Both the position numbers and the translations under genes were made by a program. Positions 31,201 through 37,803 of a stretch of DNA of 37,833 bases are shown in pieces; position 1 is the first letter of the stretch; every line of letters starts with the position of its first letter. The notes beneath the pieces are model-generated. The model was not told the DNA's origin. It was given only the letters and a program-made list of their open reading frames with translations, and did not search any database. The stretch comes from Burkholderiales bacterium. Lineage in GTDB: Bacteria; Pseudomonadota; Gammaproteobacteria; Burkholderiales; Burkholderiaceae_C. The DNA is taken from the NCBI GenBank assembly GCA_019509985.1, contig JAEKLF010000083.1:1-37833 (forward strand). Reading direction: 5' to 3'.

Positions 31201-33086
31201 TGCAGCGCAGCCACCTCGACCTCGCCATCGCCGCCCGTCATCAGCCCGAAGTCATGGATCCAGATCGGCGCCGAGTCCTGCGGTGCGATGCGGTAGGGGT
31301 GCTCGTCCAGCACCTTCATGCCCATGTGCTCCAGCATCGGCAGGCTGGCCGACAAGGTCAGCGGCTCGCCGCGGCGCAGCAGCTTGAAGCGCAGGTGGCC
31401 GGGCGGCGCTTCCAGCGGCCGGTACAGGTTCATGCCCAGCGGCTCGGCATCGCTCAGGCGCGTCATCAGCTCGACGTCGGGCACGGCCGCGCGGGCCTCG
31501 AACTCTTCGCGATACGACGCCGGGAAGGCGCTGCCGAACTGGCGCAGCAGCTGGATGCCGCGAGCCTCGCCCGTCGCCTCGACCAGCGCCGTCTTCAGAT
31601 CGTCGTCCCAGCGCCGCGCGGCGGTGGCCAGGCGTGCTTCCAGCTCGCGCACATCGAAGGCGGGGATGAGGCCCGGCTGGGTGCGTATCGTCATCTGGAT
31701 GCGCGCGAGCACCGACTCCGACAGATGCACGTTGAACTCCGAGCCGCTGCCGTTGAAGGCCTGCAGCAGGATGGCCTGCCACTTCTGGCGCAGCTCGGTC
31801 GTGTAGTGCTCGCGCGGCACGTAGATCAGGCAGGACATGAAGCGCTGGAAGGGATCACGCCGCACGAAGAGCCGGAAGCGCTGGCGCTCGCCCAGGTGCA
31901 GGATGCCCATCGCCGTCTGCAGCAGGTCGTCGTTGCCGGTCTGGAACAGCTCGTCGCGCGGATAGGTCTCGAGGATGTTGATCAAAGCCTTGCCGGCATG
32001 GCCGCCCGGCGGCAGGCCCGCGCGCCCCACCACGTCGGCCACCTTGCGCCGCAGCAGCGGGATGTCCGCCGGGTTGGCGCTGTAGGCGGTGGAGGTGAAC
32101 AGGCCGAGGAAGCGGTCTTCGCCGCAGACCGTGCCGCCCGCGTCGAAGCGCTTGACGGCCACGTAGTCCAGGTAGCCCGGCCGGTGCACGGTGGAGCGCG
32201 CGGTCGACTTGGTGACCACCAGCAGCTCGGGCCGGCGCACCTGCGCGCGCACCTCGGCCGGCAGCGCGGCAAAGGCCGCCACTGCGTCGAGCGAGGCCAC
32301 GTCGTGCAGGATGCCCAGGCTGGAATCGGGCACCACGGTCAACAAGTCCTGCCCGTCGACGCTGGTCAGGCCATGGCGGCGGTAGCCCAGGAAGGTGAAG
32401 TGGTTGTCGCTCAGCCAGCGCAGGAAGTCCAGCCCTTCGGCCAATTCGTCGGCCGCGAGCGGCGGCACCTGGTGCTGCAACTCGTCGATGATGTCGAGCA
32501 TGCGCTGGCGCATGGCCGCCCAGCCCGCCACCGCCGAGCGCACGTCGTCCAGCACGCGGCTCAAGTCGGCCGCGAGCGCGTCGAGCCGGGCCGGCTCGGG
32601 AATGCGGTCCACCTCCACATGGATGAAGGATTCGCGCACGCCGCCGCCGTCGGCCAGGCCCAGTAGGGTGCCGTCGGCATCGCGGTTCACCGCCATCAGC
32701 GGATGGATGATGAGGTGCAGCGTGAGCCCATGGCGGTTGACCTCCATCGTCACCGAGTCCACGAGGAAGGGCATGTCGTCGTTGACGATCTCGATGACCG
32801 TGTGGGTCGACTGCCAGCCATGCTCGGCGATGGTCGGGTTGAACACCCTTACCCGCGCGCGGCCCAGTTCGCGCTTGCGCGCAAAACTCCAATGCGACAC
32901 CGCCGCACCGTACAGGTCGGCCACCTGCCGCTCGGCCAGCTCCTGCGGGTCGACCTGGCCGAAGTACTTCTGCACGAAGTCCGCGAGCGTCTCGCGCTGG
33001 TCGGGGCTGGTCTTGCCACGCACCAGCTTGACGACTTCGTCCATGCGCTCGGCGCGCGGGCCGGTCGGGTTTGTCTGGGCCAACAT
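28269..33086 (-). CDS. NAD-dependent glutamate dehydrogenase, large (180-kDa) type
   Basis: This 1605-residue enzyme oxidises glutamate to 2-oxoglutarate and ammonium with NAD+, mainly for using glutamate as a carbon source. It is the L_180 class found in proteobacteria and Streptomyces. The large N-terminal half has ACT-like and helical regions (FLVDSVTMEVNRHGLTLHLI). The catalytic core runs about residues 680-1250, with GGRVARGGLRWSDRPEDFR, then VKNTVIVPVGSKGGFVLKK and GVGDMSGDVFGNGMLLS. The C-terminal helical domain follows. CAGGAGAC seven bases before ATG 33086 supports the start; an upstream in-frame ATG at 33158 is less likely. The whole reading frame is intact, unlike several neighbours. 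A large overlapping antisense frame is a shadow of its GC-rich codon use. Confidence 0.97.
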   Translation of the reverse strand: MLAQTNPTGPRAERMDEVVKLVRGKTSPDQRETLADFVQKYFGQVDPQELAERQVADLYGAAVSHWSFARKRELGRARVRVFNPTIAEHGWQSTHTVIEIVNDDMPFLVDSVTMEVNRHGLTLHLIIHPLMAVNRDADGTLLGLADGGGVRESFIHVEVDRIPEPARLDALAADLSRVLDDVRSAVAGWAAMRQRMLDIIDELQHQVPPLAADELAEGLDFLRWLSDNHFTFLGYRRHGLTSVDGQDLLTVVPDSSLGILHDVASLDAVAAFAALPAEVRAQVRRPELLVVTKSTARSTVHRPGYLDYVAVKRFDAGGTVCGEDRFLGLFTSTAYSANPADIPLLRRKVADVVGRAGLPPGGHAGKALINILETYPRDELFQTGNDDLLQTAMGILHLGERQRFRLFVRRDPFQRFMSCLIYVPREHYTTELRQKWQAILLQAFNGSGSEFNVHLSESVLARIQMTIRTQPGLIPAFDVRELEARLATAARRWDDDLKTALVEATGEARGIQLLRQFGSAFPASYREEFEARAAVPDVELMTRLSDAEPLGMNLYRPLEAPPGHLRFKLLRRGEPLTLSASLPMLEHMGMKVLDEHPYRIAPQDSAPIWIHDFGLMTGGDGEVEVAALHQMFENAFAAVLRGDVEDDDFNRLVVAARLTAEQIVVLRAYAKYMRQIGFVLSQAFIEATLAAHAPIAAQLARLFELRFDPAGGPDAEAQAAEQVKAITAALEEVDNLSEDRVLRQYLALMLATTRTNYWTRDAAGQRRSFVSFKFDSAKVPGLPAPKPMFEIFVYSPRFEGVHLRGGRVARGGLRWSDRPEDFRTEVLGLVKAQMVKNTVIVPVGSKGGFVLKKAPPSTDREAFMKEGVACYQNYLRGLLDITDNRVGDKIVPPPQVRRYDQDDPYLVVAADKGTATFSDYANGISKEYGFWLGDAFASGGSVGYDHKAMGITARGAWESVKRHFREMGVDTQTTAFTVAGVGDMSGDVFGNGMLLSRHIHLLAAFDHRHIFLDPTPDAEASFVERERMFKLPRSSWADYDAGLISAGGGVYPRSAKSIPITPEVKQALGISADAMTPTELVNAILKAPVDLIYNGGIGTYVKAMGETHAQVGDRANDALRVNGSELRCKVFAEGGNLGCTQRGRVEYALAGGRINTDAIDNSAGVDTSDHEVNIKILLGLAVSEGELTDKQRNTLLPQMTDDVAALVLRDNVFQTQVLSVTGHMAPQLMDAQARFMQYLEKADRLDRAIEYLPSNEEIADRRGKAQGLTSPERAVLLAYSKIWLYDELLGSTLPDDPWVSTALVRYFPALLQDKFSGYMQRHPLKREIIATHVTNSMVNRVGSTFVHRLLETTGARAFEIVRAYLLSREIFGMVSLWQSIEALDNKVADELQSRMLIDTSRQLERGTKWFLRSQRLVDDMGHTIEHFTANVTKLAARLPQLLDADEAARVDAAAASYVAGGVPRELAERVVTFGTLYATLDIAEIAGSARWPVELVAAIYFDLANRLGMPWLRDKITALPGDQHWQMLAKGAMLDDLWGLQRSITGAVLAGGGDVDSPVALVEAWQASNGRTIERAAQLLGELRAVPAPDAAMLSVALRELRGLT

Positions 33087-33238
33087 GCTTGTCTCCTGTC
33101 CGGTCGTCGAATCCGCAACCACCTGGCCACGCGAAGGGCCCACCGGTGATCGCGGCACTGCCGCCTTGTTTGCATCCCGTACCTGGGCACGGCCGCGCGC
33201 GAGCGCGGCGCCGTGGTCAGGCGATTGCCTGCCGAAGG

Positions 33239-33574
33239 TTACGCCTGCCAGACGCCGTAGCCCGCTTCCCGCAGGCCGATGGCGAGTTCCACCTCCATGT
33301 CGCGCGCCGCGTCATACGGCATGGGGTTGTAGAACTCGTAGAACTCCGGCATCAGGCGCACCCCGTACTTCAAGACGAAGCGATTGGCCTGCACGCCGGC
33401 CATGTGGCGGTCAAAGCGCAGGTCGGGGTCCAGCCCCGTCATGCCGACGTAGAGGCAGGGTTTGACGATGTCGTGCTGCGGGTTGGCACTCCGAAACGCC
33501 GGCTCGTTCCACACGCGTTCGGACAGCAGCACGACATAGACGTGGTGGTGGTCGCGGGAGCGTCGGCGCGGCAT
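33239..33574 (-). CDS. GIY-YIG-like nuclease domain protein
   Basis: This 111-residue protein has the arrangement HHVYVVLLSERVW, then PCLYVGMTGLDPDLRFDRHM and ANRFVLKYGVRL. This resembles a compact GIY-YIG domain, with VYVVL as the first strand and YVGMTG as the second. The ending MEVELAIGLREAGYGVWQA is a feature I recall from a family of uncharacterised bacterial proteins. The usual catalytic Arg (RFDRH) and Glu (MEVEL) are possible. Whether it cuts DNA is unknown. It is divergent from the ParB-like gene, with 105 bases between. Confidence 0.75.
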   Translation of the reverse strand: MPRRRSRDHHHVYVVLLSERVWNEPAFRSANPQHDIVKPCLYVGMTGLDPDLRFDRHMAGVQANRFVLKYGVRLMPEFYEFYNPMPYDAARDMEVELAIGLREAGYGVWQA

Positions 33575-33679
33575 TGCCGGTGGATTGTCTACCGGCCCCG
33601 CGGCGGTGTCGGCTGGCCTGGCGGCTGGCGGTGCTCTCTAGAATCCGGCCCCTTTTGCCCGCAGCTGCATCCGGTTTCC

Positions 33680-34504
33680 ATGGACATCGTCGTCAACGAA
33701 GAACTCAAGGCCTACATCGACCCATTGACGCCGCAGGAGTACGAGGCCCTGGAACGCAGCCTGCTGGCCGAGGGCTGCCGCGATGCGCTGGTGCTGTGGG
33801 GCGACCTGCTGGTGGACGGGCACAACCGCTACGGCATTTGCCGCAAGCACGGGCTGCCCTTCCAGACGGTGCAGAACCCGCGTTTCCAGTCCATGGACGA
33901 CGTGCACCTGTGGATGATCGACCAGCACCTGGGCCGGCGCAGCGTCTCGGACTTCCAGCGCGGCGTGCTCGCGCTGCGCCAGCGTGAAATCGTCGCCGAG
34001 CGGCGTGCGCGCACGGCCTCGGTGCCCGCGACCGAGGCGCCCGCTGCAGCGGCACCGGCCGAGGTGGAGGCGGCCGCGACGCCGACAGCGGTGGCCGCGC
34101 TGCACACGCGCGAGGCGCTGGCCAAGGTCGCGCGGCTGAGCAGCAACCAGGTCGTGTTGATCGAGAAGATCCAGAAGCGGGGCGCCCCCGAACTGGTGGC
34201 GGCGGTGAAGGCCGGCACGATCTCGATCAATGCGGCCGCGGCGGTCGCGACCTTGCCGGCCGAGGAGCAAACGGCGGCCGCGGCTGCGGGCGCGGACGAA
34301 CTCAAGCAGGCGGCCAAGCGCGTGCGCGAGGCCAAGCGCAGGCCGCCCGCGGCCGCCGATGCCACGGCGGCCGATGAGTCGGTCGCTGCCGCGCCGGATC
34401 AGACGCTGGCATCGCTGCGCGAGCGTGTCGCGTCGCTCGAGGCCGAGAACGTGGCGTTGCGTCAGGAACTGGCGGCCCTGCGCGGTGCGACGGCAGTCGC
34501 CTAG
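33680..34504 (+). CDS. ParB-like nuclease/partition domain protein
   Basis: This 274-residue protein has an N-terminal ParB/Srx-like domain (residues 1-100): NEELKAYIDPLTPQEYEALE, then ALVLWGDLLVDGHNRYGICR and DDVHLWMIDQHLGRRSVSDF. The middle holds a Lys/Arg-rich helix with a SSNQVVLIEKIQKRG segment. An Ala-rich linker follows. The C-terminus is a leucine-zipper-like coiled coil (LRERVASLEAENVALRQELA). Such proteins occur in phages, plasmids and chromosomes and may bind DNA or act as regulators, rather than as the main ParB. No ParA is nearby. A TAGAAT box (33643-33648) may be the -10 of its promoter. Confidence 0.85.
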   Translation: MDIVVNEELKAYIDPLTPQEYEALERSLLAEGCRDALVLWGDLLVDGHNRYGICRKHGLPFQTVQNPRFQSMDDVHLWMIDQHLGRRSVSDFQRGVLALRQREIVAERRARTASVPATEAPAAAAPAEVEAAATPTAVAALHTREALAKVARLSSNQVVLIEKIQKRGAPELVAAVKAGTISINAAAAVATLPAEEQTAAAAAGADELKQAAKRVREAKRRPPAAADATAADESVAAAPDQTLASLRERVASLEAENVALRQELAALRGATAVA

Positions 34505-34581
34505 CCCGAAAGAGACCACCGGCGCCACGGCATCCGCGCGGCGCTATCGTCCCGCCGTTGCCCACTACGCGCCTTCGATCC

Positions 34582-34977
34582 ATGTCCCAGCGCCTTGCCT
34601 CGTGCAGTTGCGGTCAGCTCACGGCCCAGGTCGTCGGCGAGCCGGTACGCATCTCCATCTGCCACTGCCTGGCCTGCCAGCGCAGGACCGGCAGTGTCTT
34701 CGGCGAGCAGGCCAGGTTCCGCCGCGAGCACGTGGCGCTTTCCGGCGCCTCGACCGAATACGTGCGGGTCGGCGACGAAGGCTCTCGCATCAGGTTCCAC
34801 TTCTGCCCCCACTGCGGCTCGACGGTCTACTACGAGCTCCAGGGCCTGGAGGACTATCTGGCCATCCCCGTCGGCGCCTTCGCCGATCCGGACTTTCCGG
34901 CACCGGGCGTCTCCGTCTACGAGGAGCGCATGCACGCCTGGGTCGTTCCGCCAATCGACGCGGAGCACATTCCCTGA
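34582..34977 (+). CDS. GFA family (CENP-V/Mss4-like) zinc protein
   Basis: This 131-residue protein has the GFA zinc sites: CSCGQL near the start, CHCLACQRRTGS in the middle and FCPHCGSTVYYE after. The order and spacing match glutathione-dependent formaldehyde-activating proteins and their uncharacterised relatives. The start at 34582 (MSQRLA) is preferred over an in-frame ATG at 34558. Many members have no proven activity, so a link to formaldehyde is not claimed here. From 34978 to 35151 (174 bases) no gene is supported. Confidence 0.92.
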   Translation: MSQRLASCSCGQLTAQVVGEPVRISICHCLACQRRTGSVFGEQARFRREHVALSGASTEYVRVGDEGSRIRFHFCPHCGSTVYYELQGLEDYLAIPVGAFADPDFPAPGVSVYEERMHAWVVPPIDAEHIP

Positions 34978-35121
34978 GCGGGATGCCGGCGGTCCTCTGG
35001 GACGCCATGGGATCGAGCAGGCTCATCGTCTTCGCCATGGGTCAGTCGCTGCTCCGTGCGAGCATCACGTTCAGCAATGGCGGCGGCGCGGTACGGTCGC
35101 ATGCTCAAATCTTGGGCAAGA

Positions 35122-35133
35122 ATCGTTAACGAT
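35122..35133. promoter_or_regulatory. Twelve-base perfect palindrome before the cassette-like gene
   Basis: ATCGTTAACGAT is a perfect palindrome, 13 bases before the GTTAGAT core and 18 bases before the gene's ATG. Its place suggests an operator or part of a recombination region. Its function is not known. Confidence 0.5.
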
Positions 35134-35146
35134 CCGTCGAGAACAC

Positions 35147-35486
35147 GTTAGATGGCGACCAAAAAACCTCAGGCGCCGCAATCCGCCGATGCCAGCGTCG
35201 TAGGCTGGGTGAGCTTTCTTGCGGTCAGTGCTCTGTTTTTGTTCGTGAGCACTAAGGCAGGAACACGCGGCCTAGGAATATCCATGGTGGTCGGTTCGAT
35301 TCTTCAGCATTTCAGTGGTCGTGGCATCGAATACGGCTGGGAGGGCCGCCCGCCGTCCGGCACCATTACCGGCTGGCCTGCTGCGCTTTTCACTGCAGCA
35401 CTTGGGGTGGCCGGGTTGGCCGTGGCAATTTGGCCCGAGGTGGCAATGGGCTTCTTTGGCTGGGACGAAGAATGACGCCATCTAAC
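35147..35486 (+). mobile_element. Integron gene-cassette-like unit
   Basis: GTTAGAT (35147-35153) overlaps the ATG of a small gene. ATCTAAC (35480-35486), its exact reverse complement, begins five bases after that gene's stop codon. It is followed by AAGTCGTTCGACACGGACGC, which resembles the left half of many attC sites. In integrons the cassette begins with an R' core (GTTRRRY), and its 3' end carries the matching R'' (RYYYAAC) of attC. The expected GTTRRRY right end of attC is not found within about 120 bases. The site looks interrupted, probably by the IS110 element that follows. No integrase gene is visible in the window. Confidence 0.65.
35152..35475 (+). CDS. Small membrane protein in a cassette-like setting
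   Basis: This 107-residue protein has two to three hydrophobic segments (VVGWVSFLAVSALFLFVS, GISMVVGSILQHF and AALFTAALGVAGLAVAIWP). The family is unknown. The acidic end MGFFGWDEE may be cytoplasmic. The start codon overlaps the GTTAGAT core, as is common for integron cassette genes that lack their own promoter. Its base composition is less GC-rich than the chromosomal genes before it, which supports outside origin. Confidence 0.8.
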   Translation: MATKKPQAPQSADASVVGWVSFLAVSALFLFVSTKAGTRGLGISMVVGSILQHFSGRGIEYGWEGRPPSGTITGWPAALFTAALGVAGLAVAIWPEVAMGFFGWDEE

Positions 35487-35639
35487 AAGTCGTTCGACAC
35501 GGACGCCCTGCGAAGGCCTTTCGCGTCGCTCAGGTTCTCTCCGCCGGTCGCCGGTCAACTCCGACTAGCGATCCAACCGGCCTGGCCGGACTCCGGGCCG
35601 AAGAAACTGGTATTGCAAGGGCGTAGCGTTGGGGGTGCG
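35476..35639. other. Non-coding stretch with the left half of an attC-like site
   Basis: After ATCTAAC (35480-35486) and the attC-like left arm there is no coding frame of note up to the transposase. Small hairpins are possible, such as CCGGTCGCCGG near 35543. The left end of the IS110 element must lie in this stretch or slightly beyond, but I could not fix it: IS110 elements leave no clear terminal repeats or target duplication. Confidence 0.45.
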
Positions 35640-35821
35640 CGCGCCGCGCATGACCGATGAGCCACTGGTGCCGCTGTGCCCGGACGTTAGCGTGGTCGGG
35701 TTGCGTCTTCGACATTGGTGAGGCCGCCGTCCGCCCTGTGCGGATGAGGCCATCCCGATTAAGAGACTGAGCTGTCAGACGCTGGATCCCATGCAGCGTG
35801 CGCCTACTTGAGGAGTTCGCC
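35640..35821 (+). ncRNA. Candidate IS110 bridge RNA region
   Basis: IS110-group elements encode a structured bridge RNA in the non-coding end before the transposase, which guides target and donor choice. This stretch has several hairpins. TCCGC (35730-35734) pairs with GCGGA (35740-35744) within flanking GGCC blocks. ACGCTG (35779-35784) pairs with CAGCGT (35794-35799). CCCG near 35679 pairs with CGGG near 35697. The last hairpin lies just before the AGGAG ribosome-binding site. The limits are uncertain, and only the hairpins and the position are seen. Confidence 0.4.
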
Positions 35822-37253
35822 ATGGTTACTCACGCCCCCAGGCCCACCGAGACCGCCGCCGTAGGCACGCCAGCCGCCCCGCCCAAGCCGCGACGACCAC
35901 GCCGCATCACGCCCAAGCCGCTCGCGCTGGGCATGACCTACCCCGACGCCTGTGGCATCGACATCGGCTCCACCAGTCACTTCGTGGCTGTGCCGGCCGA
36001 CCGCGTTGGGCCCCAGCAGCCCTGCGTTCGCGAGTTCCCAGCCTTTACCGCCGACCTGCATCGGCTGCTGCAGTGGCTGCGCGAATGCCGCATCACGGCC
36101 GTCGCCATGGAGTCCACCGGCGTGTACTGGATCCCGCTGTACGAGATGCTGGAGGCCGCCGGATTTGAAGTCCATCTGGTCAATGCACGCCATGTGCGCA
36201 GCGTGCCGGGGCGCAAGAGCGACGTGCTGGATTGCCAGTGGCTGCAGCAGCTCATGAGCTATGGCCTGTTGCGTGGCGCCTTCCGCCCCTCGGGCGAGGT
36301 CTGCGCGTTGCGCGCCGTCTGGCGCCACCGCGACATGCTCCTGTCCTACCAGGCCCGGCATGTGCAACACCTGCAGAAGTCTCTCACCCAGATGAACGTG
36401 CAACTGCACCACGTCATCTCCGACATCATGGGCACGACCGGCCAGGCCATCGTGCGCGCCATCGTGGCCGGCGAGCGCGACCCGGCGGTGCTGGCGCGGC
36501 TGCGAGATCGGCGGATCAAGGCCAATGAGGCCGAAGTGGCGGCCTCGCTGCAAGGCCACTGGCGGGACGAGCACTTGTTCAGCCTCAAGCAAGCCCTGGC
36601 ACTGATCGACGCCTACGGTGAGCAGATCGCGCACTGCGATGCCGAGCTGCAGCGGCTGCTGGACGCGCTCAAGGACCACGAGCTGCCTGAGCAAGGGCTG
36701 GGGGCGCCCAAGCGCAAGGCCGCGGCCCGCAACGCGGTGGGGTTCGATGCGCGCACAGCCTTGTTCGAGGCCAGCGGGGTGGATCTCACGCGCATCCCGG
36801 GCATCGACACCAGCACAGCCTTGAAGGTCATCAGCGAGGTGGGCGTGGACCTGCGCCGGTTCCCGACGGTCAAGCACTTCACGTCGCGGCTGAATCTGTG
36901 CCCGGGCACCAAGATCTGGCGGCAAGGTGCTGAGCGCGGCGACCAAGGCCAGCAACAACCGCGCAGCGCAAGCCCTGCGCATGGCGGCCCAGGCGCTGCG
37001 CAAAAGCCAGTCGGCGCTGGGGGCGTATCACCGACGCCTGTGCGCGCGAATGGACCGACTCAAGGCCATCACGGCCACGGCGCACAAGCTCGCCCGGCTG
37101 ATTTACTTCATGCTGACCAAGGGCCAGGGCTATGTCGAGGCTGGACAGCACGCCTACGAGCAGAAGTACCGAGAGCGCGTGGTACAAAACTTGACCAAAC
37201 GTGCCCGTCAGATGGGCTTCGAGCTCACCCCCACTGCTGCCGCCATCACATGA
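35822..37253 (+). pseudogene. IS110-family transposase with a two-base deletion
   Basis: This is a DEDD-type recombinase of about 477 residues before damage. Signs are DACGIDIGSTSHFVAVPADR with the first Asp, VAMESTGVYWIPLYEMLEAA, the motif GRKSDVLDCQWLQQL, the Tnp_20-type middle part TRIPGIDTSTALKVISEVGV and RLNLCPGTKI. At about 36916-36919 the frame slips: ATCTGGCGG stands where ATC-TCN-GGCGG is expected, two bases short. The other frame carries on GGKVLSAATKASNNRAAQAL to the normal end at 37253. The length of 1432 bases is two short of a multiple of three. AGGAG eight bases before ATG 35822 supports the start. This copy could not move by itself. Confidence 0.85.
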
Positions 37254-37307
37254 ACATCAGCTGGATCAGAACGGCATGGGCGGGGAAGTTTCTTAAGAGG
37301 CGTCAGA

Positions 37308-37679
37308 ATGCATCCATCGACTATGCGCTTGCTCATCTGTACCTCGATCCTTTTCTTGGCTGCTTGTAGCAAGCTGCCATTGGCCTTGCCGAGCGGCACG
37401 CCAGTGAGCATCTCGGTACAGGAGCCATCGGAGGAACCGCGGAGGTTTGCGCTTCCGCCTAGCTCAGCCAAGCACCATCAGTTGGAGCTGTGGCTGTCGA
37501 ACAATCAATACGGATGGTCGCAATACCTGGCCACAACCCCTGGCAAGGGCATCTACGTATCTCTCGTGGGTGGGCGTCTACAGTTCGTCGGTTCATTGGC
37601 GCTCGCATGCCCCGACAAAGGCGCATGTGTGCAAAAGACTGTTGAGCGTTCTGAGTATTCGTTCTTGGAGGCGCCGTGA
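37308..37679 (+). CDS. Small lipoprotein in a cassette-like setting
   Basis: This 123-residue protein has the signal LLICTSILFLAACS with lipobox LAAC, then a body of unknown family (LELWLSNNQYGWSQYLATTP, then GIYVSLVGGRLQFVGSLALA). The second half has a Cys pair (ACPDKGAC). Its ATG at 37308 directly follows GCGTCAG, close to a cassette core (GTTAG with one change). ATG 37323 is an alternative start right before the signal. The stop is followed 16 bases later by GCCTAAC, an RYYYAAC motif like the left end of attC. Its base composition is clearly lower in GC than the chromosomal genes. Confidence 0.8.
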   Translation: MHPSTMRLLICTSILFLAACSKLPLALPSGTPVSISVQEPSEEPRRFALPPSSAKHHQLELWLSNNQYGWSQYLATTPGKGIYVSLVGGRLQFVGSLALACPDKGACVQKTVERSEYSFLEAP

Positions 37680-37695
37680 GCGCAAGCCAACAGAC

Positions 37696-37803
37696 GCCTA
37701 ACCCTTCTACAGGGACTTCCCGGTAAATCAACCGGTTCGGTATTGGCTGCTTTCGATACGCGCCTTTGCTGTTTTTCCTTCAAGACCTGGGTTCAGGTTC
37801 GAT
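37696..37803 (+). other. Possible second attC-like site
   Basis: GCCTAAC (37696-37702) fits the RYYYAAC left core. GTTCGAT (37797-37803) lies 94 bases after it and overlaps an ATG that opens a frame to the window end. The right core does not match GTTRRRY and is not complementary to the left one. A CCGGT/ACCGG hairpin lies near 37721-37736. The size is right for attC, but the evidence is thin. Confidence 0.3.

Larger units (their letters stand above)
35640..37295 (+). mobile_element. IS110-family insertion sequence (ends approximate)
   Basis: The element contains the transposase gene, the structured non-coding part before it and a short right end of about 40 bases. Neither edge can be fixed from this sequence alone. 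Directly to the right, TTCTTAAGAGGCGTCAG (about 37290-37306) resembles the right arm of an attC site (CTTAA then GCGTTAG), and the left arm of an attC-like site is to the left. The element therefore appears to sit within an attC site. A named subgroup, IS1111-attC, is known to target attC, but I cannot say this element belongs to it. Confidence 0.6.

Noticed and set aside
28257..32666. A 1469-residue open frame on the plus strand
   Set aside because: It lies antisense to the intact glutamate dehydrogenase gene. Its composition (His/Gln/Val/Arg-rich without domains) is that of a shadow frame in GC-rich DNA.
34978..35151. Frame continuing after the GFA gene (to ...ILGKNR)
   Set aside because: It belongs to another reading frame that overlaps the GFA gene and has no start or domain of its own.
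37254..37300. IS110 right-end inverted repeat
   Set aside because: I looked for a match with the left non-coding part and found none long enough to defend.
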